Positions 1 through 12,605 of a DNA stretch of 64,000 nucleotides are shown here, one piece after another (position 1 is the stretch's first letter; the number at the start of each line of letters is the position of its first letter). Location of the stretch: the NCBI GenBank assembly GCA_050084985.1, contig JBITNC010000001.1, positions 182,900,001 to 182,964,000 of the forward strand. The letters are read 5' to 3'. The translations under genes were made by a program, and so were the position numbers. Source of the stretch: Nageia nagi (lineage: Eukaryota; Pinophyta). The notes under the pieces are model-generated. The model saw only the letters and a program-made list of their open reading frames with translations, was not told the origin of the DNA and did not search any database.

Positions 1-599
1 CTTTAATAGGGTTGTGATTATAAGTATTAGCTTGGCATCTTTGTGATGACTTATGGACACTATTTGCCATATTTTTTACTTCTATATTTGGAAAGTTTAT
101 CCATATTTATATATGGATGCCATATTTTTTGCTTCCATATTGATGTATTATATCACATTTCTATTTATTAACAAGTATAAAATCAAAGCATATTTTAAAT
201 TTTTTGGTTAACTATAAGTATTGGCTTAGCATCTTCATGATGACTTATAGTGCACTACAAATCTAAGCATATTTTTAAATTCTTATTGTATCATGACTAA
301 GTATTATCTTGGCATCTTCATGATGACTTATATTACACTATTTACCATATTTTTACTTTCATATTGGGAAGTTATATCTATAAATATGAATTATTTACTT
401 CTTGTAGTTTATGGATTGGTTAAAAAGGTTTACCTTTATCTATAACTATATTTTTGGAATGGTTAAAATGGTTTGACCTTCACTGTAATTATTGAATGTT
501 GGATTGGTTAAAAAATTTCACCCTTTTTCACATTATAATCTTTGATAAAAAATTACATCTTTATTTGATAAATGCTATATTTTTTTATCATATACATCT

Positions 600-840
600 T
601 AACTAGTAATATGGTTAAGATGGCATCTTGACTCATTCTTAGTAAAGTTAAGTTTATTTATTATGATATTGACTCACTCTTGCTAAAGTCAAATTCATTT
701 ATTATGGCATCTTGAATCACTCTTGGTAAATTTAAATTTATTTACTATGGCATCTTGACTTTCTTGGTAAATTCAAATTTATTTATCATGGCATTTTGAT
801 TCACTCTTGGTAAAGTTAAATTTATTCTATATGTATCTTA
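600..840 (+). repeat. about 43-bp tandem repeat inside F1, about five diverged units
   Basis: Units read roughly GGCATCTTGACTCACTCTTG followed by GTAAA and a T/A-rich stretch with TTTATTTATTATGG, spaced about 43 bases. The same array in reverse complement lies at 10375-10550, so it is an internal part of family F rather than a locus-specific expansion. Confidence 0.75.
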
Positions 841-1796
841 TATTTTGCCTTATAAATCTTGACTTTATGTTTTATCAAATTGGAATTTATTACTTATGAT
901 TTATTTTATAAATCTTAACTTTGTGTTTAGTCAAGTTGGCATTTATAACTTATAAATCTTTATTTAATCAAATGGTTATGCTTTTAAGAATCTTAATTTA
1001 GTGGTTTAGTTAAGATAACATTTAATATTTTGTGATATAGTTAAGATAATATGGTCACACAAGTATTTATTTGATAAATTTATCATCAAAGAAGAGAATT
1101 AAATTATAAAATATTATGATATGATGACACCTTCATATACCCTCAATAAATACAAAATAATGACCTAAAATAAATAAACACAAGAATTAAAAATTAGTTT
1201 TTTTTATAAATATGGATGATATTTTTTATATATTTGGTTGATAATGGATTTATATCATTTATTTTATTATGTATATGATATTATTGTGCACATATGATAT
1301 TGTTGATATTATGTTATAGTTGATAGATTTTATTTAGTTTGCACATGTGATATATAATTGATGATGTATATCATTTTTGATGTTATGCATATGTGATAAC
1401 TTAGTATTTTTGATCAGTTTATGAATAATATTTATTTTATATGAGTATATATGATGTATTTAATTGATATTATTTATGAGTTTCTTATATATTTTAGGTT
1501 CTTCTTGAGATTGCAGGTTACTTTAGGTATACAGGCTCATGGAGGATCATTATATCAACATGTTGCTGAATCACTACTCTTATAAAAAAAACTATTTTTT
1601 ATTAATGATTGTATTGTAAAACTATTTGTTAAAATAGTTAAGTATTTGATAAATTATAGAACTATCTATATAATATTACTTTCTTAAATATGTAAAAAAA
1701 TTTCGACTTCATATGTGTCTCTATGGAGGAGAACACTCTCTTACTCTTTTTTTTTTATCTTTTTGACTTTTTATCCAATAGTGCATTAAGGGAAAG

Positions 1797-2277
1797 TGTT
1801 AAAAATTGTAATATAATATTATGTAATATTTATTTTTAATGTATATTAACTTAATACTTAAAGTATCTTTAAATAGCTTAAAGCATTAAGAAAATAAATA
1901 TAAAAAGATGAATAAATATAGAAACACATTTGAACCTTACCTTTGGGTAAAAGAAAAGTTAAAAGATGGGTTTCTTCTTATAAATAGAGAGGTATCCATG
2001 TTATTATGTAATTTGATCAACCATGATAATGCTTATCTTGTAAAATTGTAAGAATTCTCTTGTAATAGCTTTGTTAAAGATTTGTAAGAGAGTTATCTTA
2101 TGAGAAGCAATAGAGTGATAGTTCAAATTGGATGTACTTCCAAAAGATGAAGGAACTACTATACATGATGTATTATTTTTTATGTGATTGATTATTGATT
2201 TGATAGAAGGAGGAATATTAGATTTGTTGGAGATAATTCAAGTTGATCTTGATTTATGAAATCCTTCAATTCCATCA
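1797..2277 (+). repeat. 3' LTR of F1
   Basis: The LTR begins TGTTAAAAATTG after the purine tract AAGGGAAAG and ends TTCAATTCCATCA. It is about 481 bp and matches the LTRs at 9207-9683, 13256-13710, 44166-44627 and 45879-46369. The TG...CA ends and the purine tract on the left show plus orientation. Confidence 0.85.
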
Positions 2278-3599
2278 AGGGCTTTCGATTTGTAATTACA
2301 TTTCATACCTTTTTTGTTCATTATTCTTACATAAAAATATGCATTATGCTTCAAGATTAGATTCTTTGTCCTTTTTTAAATTAATTAGCCTACATAAAGG
2401 TATTATGGCAATTGAATCTATCTTTTCTTTTGTGCATGGTATTTTTTTCTAGGTTAAATCATTTCAATAAAATAGTTATTTTCCTTGGATAGCTTAAACA
2501 GATAGATTAAAAATTCTATTCCATTTTAATATCGTTGTGTTTTAGTTAACTACATAAAATAAAATATATAAGATGAATTATAACATAGTATAAGGCATTC
2601 ATTGGTTTCAAACATCTATTTATCTTAAAATGTGAATTAAAATCTTAAAGCATGTGAATTTTTTAATAAGATACATGAGGCAAACATAGTTTAATGTAAT
2701 GCAATAAAAATATTAGTAATGAATAACCAAAAACACATTATTTACATACACCAATAGGCCATATTTTGTATTAATATCCAAAATGTATGAATTTTGGAAG
2801 GGTTTTCATAAAACTATATAGTTGAGATAAATATAAACATAAGAGTTTGACATCATGCATACTTGCTACATTCTAAAAACAACCATCTTTTGTGGAGTAA
2901 GTATCCAAAATAATAAGGTTCCCAAAAATACTAAGTGCCTAAACAACTACTAGCAATACATTGACTAATAGAAATACATTAAGTAGTACCCATAAAAATA
3001 TAAAACACTCCTACTTTTTAGTTCCACTCCCTTTCCATCATGGTGGGGTTCTTAAAAGAGGCATGAATTGTTGCTCCTTATAGTTGTGCTTGTAGTATTT
3101 GTTGTACATTTTTCTTAACATTATTTGTTTAAAGCTTGGATTCTATCTAAATTTATCATATATTGGGTTGGGGTCACCTTTTCTCAATAATGCTTTTCCA
3201 AGCATTTCATTATGGATCTTATTACTAAAATATCTCCTTACTAAAAACTCTTTTACCCTCTCCTCTTGGGTCTGTAATATTGTCTCTACATTGGCAAGCT
3301 TGACTTATTTGCCCCTTAGATCTCCCTCAGGATGACTTTGTGGTGTTTTCCCAAAAATCTTCTCAATATTTCTAATTTTGAATTCCTTTAGAGGTGTTCA
3401 TTCCTCTAAGTTAATAAATTACACCCCTTTAAATGCTCCTTATCTTATTCATGTTTCTCTTTATTCCTTTGTTTGGTGTTGCTCCTTGTTCTCCCTGCGA
3501 TTGGATTTTTTTTATACTCCACTACATCCTCCATTCTTCTTTTTTCCCCTCCTCTTTCTTTGTTCCATTTTCTTATGTTATTTTTATAACTTCTTTACC

Positions 3600-4453
3600 A
3601 ATTTCTACTATTTCAATGAAAAATGAGTCTATCTTTATTGTGACCACATTGTTGGGAGTTGCCTTACTACAATTTTTAGCTTGCATAAGGTTTATAGCTA
3701 CTACTATATATTCAATCATTATATTTGATATTTCCCCCATTTCTTTACCTTATGATGTTGCATTCTCCTCCCCATGAATGTTATTTGGCCCAAATGTTAT
3801 TTTTTATTTTCCTTTCATTAACCTTGTCTCCCTTATAGTGGGCTCTTTTCTTGACTCTCATTTCTCTTCATTAGATTTCTTCCCCTCCTTCGATTTGAAT
3901 ACACTAGCCACATGGGTGTTCTCCTTTTTCTCAAAAATTTTAACCTTAATGTTCTTATTCTCCCTTGTGTTGAAAACCTAGCCTCAAACTAAGATTCCTA
4001 TCCTTAGTATCCTCTTGGGTATATTTTTTAAGGCTCTTTCATACATAAGTTTCATCACTCCACCATGAATTGGACATGGTGTTAAATTTACCTTAAAGTT
4101 TCTTATAGAAATATTAATTGAATTGAAAACAAAGAAGAAAAATTCATTCTATCTATTTCAAGAAAAGCAAAGTCTTTGATAAGACTAAAATCATGGGTAT
4201 AGAGTTTATTTTACCTTCTTTCAATAGTTATATATCTCATCAAGGCCTTGGCTAGCTCCTTCCAAGGCTTTGGAATGCAGTTTTGCAATACCTCCATATA
4301 AAACTTATCCAAAATGAGCCCTTGCATATAGGTTTGAACCAACTTATCTCTAGATGCAAACTTATTCACCTTGCCTTCCCTTCTTGCTTTTATTCGTACA
4401 TTTGGTAGATCGATTATTTGGGCAATTTTCTCTATTAAGAATACCAAATCCAA
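3600..4453 (-). pseudogene. unrecognised degenerate protein-coding remnant, paralogue at 52940-53780
   Basis: On the minus strand an open stretch at 4211-4453 encodes about 80 residues, including ELAKALMRYITIE near its end. Further downstream on the same strand (4100 down to 3600) come blocks reading YERALKNIPKR and FKSKEGKK, separated by stops and shifts. The paralogue in D3 keeps a longer open piece (52940-53239) with the same FKSKEGKK motif and a lysine- and glutamate-rich tail. Conservation of the reading frame across two diverged copies suggests a once-translated protein, perhaps of a transposon or a gag-like type. I cannot assign a family or function. Plus-strand frames here are low-complexity F/L/S-rich shadows. 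Confidence 0.4.
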
Positions 4454-5339
4454 ATCATTAACATTGCCAATACCTTCATTCTATGATTTTGTGACTTCTT
4501 GTGAGATTTTTTCATCCTCACCCCTGCATGCATTCATAAACCTACCTAAACCTCCGTCATAAAGAAGACACCATACTTCTATATTTTTTCTAGTCTCCTC
4601 TTATGATCTCAACTCCCTTCTTACCAACTATTAATCCATTTTTGAAGCTACGAGATGTTTCAGACTAAAATGCTGGTTATTTTCTAGAGTGCAATTTCCT
4701 TACTTAATCATTTGGGTGTTTGTCCACTCCTTCCCTTGGTTGATGCTAAATGATGTAATTTTAGTTTTAGTTAATGTATGCAATAATCTCAAAATTGTAT
4801 TAACAAGATTGTAATTATAATTATTAATTATCCATTATCATCTTATACTTACATTTTCTATATTTTACAATGCTTGATATAAAATTACATTATTCATGCT
4901 TCAAATATACTCCATTTAAAATATTTAGAGTGTTGGGTTTTCTATTAAAATCTTGTTTGTATGCTATGTTGCATTCTTCTCTTCATTCATAACTATAACT
5001 TTATTTCCATATATGATTTCAATGTTGTATTCTTTTAAAGACTTTCCTAGCTTGCAAATTTTTCTCATTTTTCATATAAAAATGGTATGAAAATTCCAAT
5101 GGGTAAGATTACAAGTTGAAAATTTGTTCATATAAAAAGAATTGCATAAATGCAACCCAAAAATTAACATGCATGTACAAATCAAAAGTAAAACACAATC
5201 CTCGATCTCATTTGGGGAACATGCATTATAAAAAAAGTCCCATACCTAGAGATTTGGGGTTCTCCAACTACAAAGCATTGAGAGATTCAATTTACATACA
5301 AAAAATTAAATAACATGGGTAGGTATGTAGCATAGGTTG

Positions 5340-5780
5340 GTGAGTTTTAATTTTTTTTTTTATAATTCTTGTTATATGCCCATAATATAACTAATATTGT
5401 AGTTAAATTTTTCATAGTTCTCACTATATTCCCATAATATAACTAAAATTATAGTTAAAGGTTTCATAGTTCTTGTTATATGCCCATAATATAACTGCTA
5501 TACACTTGTAATATATCTCATTCAAAAATTTTAAAAAAAATCATTCTTATTTTTCTATTATACATCCATAATATAACCACTATACACCCATAATATATCT
5601 CATCAAAAAATTTCAACATTTTCTATTCTTATTTTTGGATATACGCCCACATTATCCTAAGCCATATGCACCCATAATATATCTATTTTTAAAATTTCTA
5701 ATTTTTTCATGTTTCTCACTATACACCCATGCTATTTTTGATATACACCCATGATATATATTTGAATTTGGTCAAGGATA
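5340..5780 (-). repeat. array of a short CCCATAATATA-type motif (reverse orientation)
   Basis: Repeats of the type TATACACCCATAATATA or TATATGCCCATAATATAAC recur about every 30-60 bases. They are the reverse complement of the motif in the arrays at 39880-40565 and 60300-61080. Intervening bases also match in reverse complement, for example the stretch around TTTAACTATAATTTTAG. The D3 copy is at 54270-54700. Confidence 0.75.
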
Positions 5781-8118
5781 GGCTCTTCCAATATTTATTC
5801 CATTACAATTCAAAAGTAAGATAATTTTTTTTTGAAATAAAGTAGAAGGTATACCTGAATTGATGAAGAATTATAAGTATAACTAGAATCTCTATATCCA
5901 CCCTTCATGGCAAGCACTTCCCCATTGCTGGACTTTGAAGTGGTGATTGGAAATATGATTTTTTATCTAGTTCCATGAAGACTTATCCTCTACTAATAAT
6001 TGACTTACTATGATTAGAACAAAGAACATGAAACTTGCTTCTTCTTAGGGGAAAGGTAGGGTAGGAATGAATTGGACTTGAGAAATATTTATAGTTGTAA
6101 CTTGCTTTTTTGATGTAAAAAAAGTGATGTGAGCTAACAATATTTAGTTTTGGGAGAGGTATCATGGAGGAATCCTCATCATAATTCCCTCTATTGGTGT
6201 TTTGATTTGGAAGTATCCAAAATGAAATTTAAACCAATTTCAACAAGAATCTATATAATATATCATGGTAAGTAATTTTTGTAAGGTATTTGAGAGGTGA
6301 TAAATCTACTAAACCTATTGTAGTTTTCTTTGTTAATGTAAAGAGAATGAATTGAGTTGATGATATTTTGCTTTGTATTTGTAGAGTTAATCTTTGTATG
6401 CATTGTATTCATCCTAAGTCATGTAAACATCTTTAGGCTTGGCCATGCATGTAGAACAACCATTGATTTGGAAGTTTCCTCCCTAAAATTTTGCTTTTTT
6501 TCTAACCAAATTAACAATACATCTACTTTAGGAATTGCTTATGTATTAAATACTTTAAATGGGTTCTTTGTTTGTATGGATGGTTAGCTTTTGTAGATAA
6601 CTACTTGTCAATTTTTTTTGTTATCCTTCAAGTTTTTTGGAATGTTCTTTTATTGTATTGCAAAAGATGAAGAGTATATTATTCCTTAGGTTGAAATATG
6701 TGGACACCTACTATATGGACCTATCATTGTCTATTTTTAGTTACCTCTTTCTTCAACTCCTTTACATGTGTTGGATTGTTATAGTATTTTTGAAAAGTAT
6801 TATAATATTCATCTCATTTAATAAAATTAAAAAATAAAGTATTAATCATTTTTTTAGTTTATTTTAATTTTTTTAGTTTACTATAAATATTTTTAAGGTT
6901 TATTTTTTCTTAAATAATATCAATTATTATATTTATCATCTTCTATGGGATAGTGTAATTAGTTTTGGTTTTGGTTCTATAAAAGTAGTTTTAAGTTGAA
7001 ACTCTTATCTTTTGTTTATGATATGAGGCTAAAGAGGTTTGTTGGTCTATCAAACCATAAACCAAATAAAGCCCCAATATGATTGTGGAAAATGCAATAT
7101 CCATATAACCTAGAAAATTTGAATGCTACTATGCCACCCTAAGTGGACTTATGCCTACTAAACTACTTCAAAATAAATATTAAAAAAAGGAACAACACAT
7201 TAAGATAATTATATTCCCTTTTCCTATTCTTGCTACTAGTTGGATACTTACCATTCATGCTAGAGATTACTTTGTTCATCCCATTCTCCAATTCCTCTTT
7301 CTTATTCCTCTTGGTCTTCCTACTTTTTTATTTAAGGGTTGGTGTAGTTGGCTCATTAGTGCTTATTCCTAGTTATTCTTCCGTGGATGATTTTTTCTTT
7401 ATCTAATCTCTTTAGTAATAAGGAAGATCCAAAATTTTAGTTGGTTATGAGTATAACATCTCTTCCTCTTGCAATGGATCTTTTGTTGGCTATATCAATG
7501 ACTTTAATATTGGAATTGGATATGTTTTTTCTTCTTCCTCCCCTTCATTTTGGATTTGATCCATCTCAAGGCATTTCTAGTTCTTTTCAACTTTAATCAC
7601 AATCTCTTACTACTATGGGTAGGCTTTTTTGTTCTATAGGCTTATTATTTTTAGCATGAGATGCTTTCCTTTGTTTTGGGAAAATCTACTTCTTATTTAT
7701 TGGGGCTTCATATTTCTCCTTAGCCTTAATTCTATTAGCCTCTTTATCCTCCCTTCTTTCCATTATTTTGTTTTCCTCTCCTCTCCCTCTTATGTTGTTG
7801 AATTTCACCTTTTCACTACAATCTTGATTACAAAGGGTTTACATTTTTTATTATGCCATATTTTGGTCCAAATTCAATGGTTGCACTTACCATAGCTTAA
7901 TGCATGATGATAATGAGACCTTGCTAGAAAGGGACCTTTTAATTACCATCCTTCACTAATTTCATCATGTTTTTTTATGAATTTGATATGTTAAACTTAT
8001 ATAACTATGTTATATTGAAGTTCATCACATATAGATTTCATTCATTATTTTATATAAATTATTCAGTTATACTAAATTATAGTGTGGGTGCTCTAAAAGT
8101 TTGCATTTAGAGCATTAA

Positions 8119-8758
8119 TGTTATAAAATTAGTTTAATATTCTCGTAAAATTTAATCTAAAAGTACAGAATGAAAGATAAAACACAAGAAATTGTAAAGA
8201 TCAAAATAAGCACCCAAATAATGCAAGAAATTTATATTATTCCCTCCTAATGTAGGAGTACATCTAGTTTAACAATTTATTTTCTTCATTATGGGTATGT
8301 TTACATTGATTTATAGTCACAAAATCATGGAAAAATATGCCATATTTAGCAACAATCCTTCCTTATTTTGCAATTCCTCCAAGTACCCTTAATAAAATAA
8401 ATTTTTGAACTCTTCAACATGAAAAATTTTATAATAATTCCAAAAACCCTTGAATAATGAATCTCACAAGTATATATACACCCCTAGAGCAACTTACAAC
8501 ATCCCAAACTTATTAAATGCCTCCCTACACCATCATGGAAACTAAAATGACCTTGATTATTCAACTTTCTTGTGTAAGGTATCTAAATGTATGAAATTCA
8601 TGCCCTAAAATATACCTGTATGGAATCATTGATATGATCTTAATGGATTCATCACATCAAATCATTGGATTATGTTTAATTCCAAACATAAAGACACTTA
8701 GTGCATATATACCTACTCATGGAATATTATACTTCTAAATTGATCCATTCAGATCACA
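8119..8758 (-). repeat. 3' LTR of chromovirus A, copy A1
   Basis: On the plus strand this runs from TGTTATAAAATTAG to CAGATCACA, about 640 bp. It matches 35245-35883 along its length and 57531-57788 in part. Coding traces to its right are on the minus strand and are 3' pol (integrase C-terminal), so this is the 3' LTR of a minus-strand element. The left flank is segment D1 and is the same in all three copies. Confidence 0.65.
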
Positions 8759-9206
8759 TGTCCACCATGGGAAAGGTATTTGGTCCCATAAATGCTTAGA
8801 TATGGATAAGATAAGGAAATAATTCCCTACCTTATATTTATCATACAATTTTTCCTTAGTAAGTAACTATCCTTTCAACCCTACCTTGACCATATTTCTT
8901 ATTCACCTCTCCATGTAGTATGAACATTCCTTTTGCAGAATTGAATCTTCCCCAAGATAATTTATGGTATTGGATAAAATTCATCAACTAATGGTAAAAT
9001 TGATCTATCTCTTGCTCTTACTCAATGAACATGGATGGCTTAAATAACTTCAAGTTCTTTACATTCATAATTAAGTAGATATTCATGTAATAGGTTAGAT
9101 CCAATCTAAAATCATTTACAATTACTTCCTACACAATATAAAATGGTATATATCTAATAGGTTTAAGCTTCTTGTTCATCCCTATAGTCTCTCCTTGCTA
9201 AGATAC

Positions 9207-9683
9207 TATTGGAATTGAAGGATTTCATATAACTAAGATCACCTTAAAGTTTCTCCAACAAATCAACTATTCATCCATATACCAATGCAAAAAATAATCA
9301 CATAAAAGATAACACACTATGTATAGTGGTTCCTCCTTCTCATGGGAGTACATCCACTTTGAACCATCATTCTATTACTTTCTCATAAGATAACTCTCCT
9401 ACAACTCTACATCACAAGTATTACCATGCTTCATCAAGTTTAATCAAGTTACATAATGAGAGGGGTACCTCTCTATTTATAAGAACTAATCCATCATTTA
9501 ATCTTCTTTTTACCAAAGGGTAAGGTTAAAGGTGTTTCTATATTTATCCTCTTTCTATATTTATTCCTCTTTCTATTTTTATTCCTTTAATGCTTTAAGG
9601 TATATAAAGATACTTTAAGCATTAAGTGAATTTACATTAAAGAGCAATATTACATAATAAATATTACATTACAATTTATAACA
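9207..9683 (-). repeat. 3' LTR of F2
   Basis: About 477 bp. Read on the minus strand it starts TGTTATAAATTG at 9683, right after the purine tract ATTAAGTGGAAG. Its far end is a degenerate CCAATA where the other copies have CCATCA. It is highly similar to 13256-13710. Confidence 0.88.
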
Positions 9684-10374
9684 CTTCCACTTAATATAAA
9701 TTTGAGTAGAGAGTCAAAAAGATAAATAAGAAAGAGAAAGTAAGATAGAGTTCCCCTTTAAGAGATACAAGTGGAGATGAGAACTTTTTACATCTTTGAC
9801 AAAGTAATAGAATATAGATGGTTCTATAATAAAATGGTTTCTTTGTACAAGAGTAGTCATTCAATAACATGTTGACATGATGAGCCTACATACCTAAAGT
9901 AATCTACAATCTCAAGAAGAACCTGCAAGCTATAAGCAACTCAAAAGTAACATCAACTAGATACATCATATACACTCATATAAGATACATGTCATCCATA
10001 AACTAATCAAATATACTAAGTCATCACATATGCACAATCAACCAAGTGATTTTAATTTATTCCCAATTAAAGATAAAAAAATAACAATCTTTATAAAAAA
10101 ATTTGATTTTTGGTTTTTGTGTTTGTTTGTTTGTTTTAGATCATTATTTTGTATTTGTTAAGGGTATATGAAGGTGTCATCATAACATTATATTTAATAA
10201 TTTATTTCTTCTCCTTGATGATAACTTCACCAAAGAAATACTTATGTGACCTTGTTAGCTTTAAATATGTCACAAATTGTTAAAAAATAATATAACTAAA
10301 CAATAAGTTTCGATTTTTAAGCCACACATGCCAACTTAACCAAACACAAAGTCAAGATTTTCAAAGCATAAGCC

Positions 10375-10550
10375 ATAATAAATAAACTTGACTTTACCAA
10401 GAGTGAGCCAAGATGCCACAATAAATAAACTTGATTTTACTAAGAGTGAGTCAAGATGTCATAATAAATAAACTTGAATTTACTAAGAGTGAGTCAAGAT
10501 GCGATAATAAATAAACTTGACTTTACTAAGAGTAAGTCAAGATGCCATCT
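10375..10550 (-). repeat. 43-bp tandem repeat in F2, four units
   Basis: The motif AGAGTGAGTCAAGATG recurs at about 10402, 10444, 10487 and 10530, a steady 43-base spacing. The units are joined by ATAATAAATAAACTTGA. The forward version is at 600-840 in F1. The short copy F3 has lost it. Confidence 0.85.
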
Positions 10551-11094
10551 TAACCATGCTACTATTTAAGATGTATATGATGGAAAAAGATAGCATTCAT
10601 CCAACAAGGATACAATTTTTCATCAAAGATTGTAATGTGGATAAAGGAAAACCTTTTTAACCTCTCTAACATCCAATAATCATAGAGAAGGTAAAACCTT
10701 TTTAACTACTCCAAGAATGTAGTTATGGAGAAAAGAAAGCCTTTTAACCACTCCATACACTACAATAAGCTAAGTGGCAAATAATCCATCTTCATAGATA
10801 AACTTTCCAACATGAAAGTAAAATGTGGAAAACAATGCTTTATAAGTGATCACGAAGATGACAAGCCAATACTTATAGTCATAACCCTCTTAAGGATGAA
10901 GTTAGCATTATTTCACTCCTTCTTGAAGATAAATTTATCAATGAAGTCTTGTTTTGATGGAAAATAAACACAAAGTCCTATCAAAAAGATTACTTCATGA
11001 TAAAAAGATGCTTGGATTTTATATTTGCTAGCAATGTGGCACAATCCATCAATATGGATATTCTTCTAAAACATGGAAGTATACTTAGATTTTA

Positions 11095-11108
11095 CCCCCC
11101 CCCCCCCC
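11095..11108. repeat. homopolymer run of 14 C
   Basis: Fourteen consecutive C (G on the F2 sense strand) sit in DNA that otherwise has almost no C or G runs, between ATTTTA and TTAAGGG. Confidence 0.95.
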
Positions 11109-12419
11109 TTAAGGGTAACTTTATAAAAATTGAAGCATATTAAAAAATTCTGCACATGTAGAGAGGAATGTACATTTTTCAAAAGTACTTATACACTTCC
11201 TTTCCAAAGTAAGATTAATATTTCATTATCAATATCCTCAATAAGTCTTGTAGATAAAGTTTAAAAATTTTTATTGCAACAAGTATATTAACCAAGGTGC
11301 ACAAGCAAAAAATTTAAAGATCAATGCACAACAATTTCAATGTTGAGTAAGTTTACAAACTCTACTCCAACAAGAATGTGTGTACAAAAATATTCCATCC
11401 AACTAAGATAAAAAATAATATGCACAATTAATGAGGATAATAACAAATGTGTAGATATACACAAATATTAATTCAGAGTTTAATGCACATCAATGTTAGC
11501 TTTTAATGAAATGATAGTGCATAAAAATTACTTAAATTTTTAATATGCACATCCACAACCATTTTAAGAACACAACCAATAATGTGAATAACCAACAAGG
11601 ATAGTGCATATTAAAGTTTGAAAGCTTTTTTACTTAAATTTCAAATATTATGCACATCCAAGTATATCACACTATGCATATCCACACTATGCATTTAACA
11701 AATCTTTATTTTAATAAAGTTTATATTTAATTATCAATATATTGGACATTATTAATTAATGCTATCAATTAAAGTTGATATAAATATGTCTAATGTTGAA
11801 ATAAATTGCAATACTTGCAAAATAATTGCATAATAATGGCTATAATTAATTGCCTTATAAATTAACTTTGATTATTATCTCAAAAATTATAAATCAAGGC
11901 ATATAATTTGCAAATTACCATAGTAATTTACCTAACTTTAAAAAAAGTTTTCCAAGGTTTTAATTAAAGTTTTGATACTTACTAATTACTATATTTGTAA
12001 TATTATTTAAAAGGATATTTAAAGCTATTAAAAAATAGATCAAAGTTATATATATAGTATAGCCACTTTGTAAAAAATATGCCAATATCACTTAATGAGA
12101 AATGATATTTTATTTAAAAGGGCATTAGAAGTTTTAATTTTATTCCAAAATTTCACCCCCCTTTTTTTGTTTAAAAAACATACTTTTTTTAAAAAAACTT
12201 TTGCATAAATTTTTAAAATTTTCTCATTCTTTTTTTTTCATCTTAAATTACAAAATATGCCATATAAATAAAAAAAAACTCTTTCATATTTTTAAAAAAT
12301 ACCAACTTTGTTATTTAAAAAAAAAAACTTACCTTTCCAAAAAAATAAAATCCCTCCACTTTAAAAAAAAAATAGATTTTTTTTTTAAATTTTAGGTAAA
12401 GAGAGGAGAGCATCCCAAA

Positions 12420-12605
12420 GAGTGCCAAGGTTTCCCTCAATTGGGAATCCATGCGACCCTAGCAACTCACGTACCCCATAGTGTGTGGTAGCCCCAGGCA
12501 CAAGTGCACCCTTAGAAGGGAACTGCATGGCCCTAGTGGGTCACACACCTCATAGTGGGTGATAGTCCCTAGGCACCAATGCACCCTTATAGTGGGACTG
12601 CTTGT
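12420..12605 (-). repeat. GC-richer block with two about 75-bp direct repeats inside F2
   Basis: Two related units, about 12450-12524 and 12525-12599, share the CCCTAG motif, CCCATAGTG or CTCATAGTGGG, TAGTCCC or TAGCCCC, AGGCACMA and TGCACCCTTA. They sit between A/T homopolymer-rich flanks and stand out in composition. No coding frame spans them. They lie about 650-800 bases downstream of the primer site on the F2 sense strand. A packaging or dimerisation signal is possible but is inference only. Confidence 0.7.

Larger units (their letters stand above)
1..2277 (+). mobile_element. 3' half of a non-coding LTR element, family F (copy F1)
   Basis: This is the 3' part of an LTR element that enters from the left edge of the window. 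Its sequence matches, in reverse complement, the internal region and LTR of the complete copy at 9207-13710: the blocks around 600-840, 1240-1570 and 1797-2277 all recur there. No gag or pol is recognisable in the internal part. A purine tract ends at 1796, immediately before the LTR. The element ends in CA at 2277 and is followed by DNA matching position about 51663, which is the uninterrupted version. Family F looks like a large non-autonomous (LARD-like) LTR element. The 5' LTR and left target duplication lie outside the window. Confidence 0.8.
2278..8118. other. duplicated segment D1 (paralogue of 51665-57530 and partly 32829-35244)
   Basis: D1 is nearly collinear with 51665-57530. Anchors include the starts (2280 with 51668), the block near 2900 with 52282, the minus-strand coding-like block at 4211-4453 with about 53540, the motif array near 5340 with 54270, and the block at 6160 with 55095. 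The first 200 bases correspond to the 5' flank of the MULE-like relic at 49230-51560, which the F1 insertion has cut off here. I recognise no intact gene. Relative to 33250-34200 in D2, D1 lacks about 950 bp near position 7060. This may be a deletion in D1 or an insertion shared by D2 and D3. Confidence 0.7.

Noticed and set aside
3099-3981. Several plus-strand open frames rich in F, L, S and P (3099-3335, 3433-3777, 3778-3981), with similar ones at 52738-52993
   Set aside because: They lie opposite the minus-strand K/E-rich coding remnant of segment D. Such F/L/S-rich frames are the expected reverse-strand reading of A/G-rich sequence, and they are not conserved in frame between D1 and D3.
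12201-12395. 64-residue K/F-rich plus-strand frame
   Set aside because: It lies in poly-A/poly-T-rich non-coding DNA of F2, with no start context or conserved motif.
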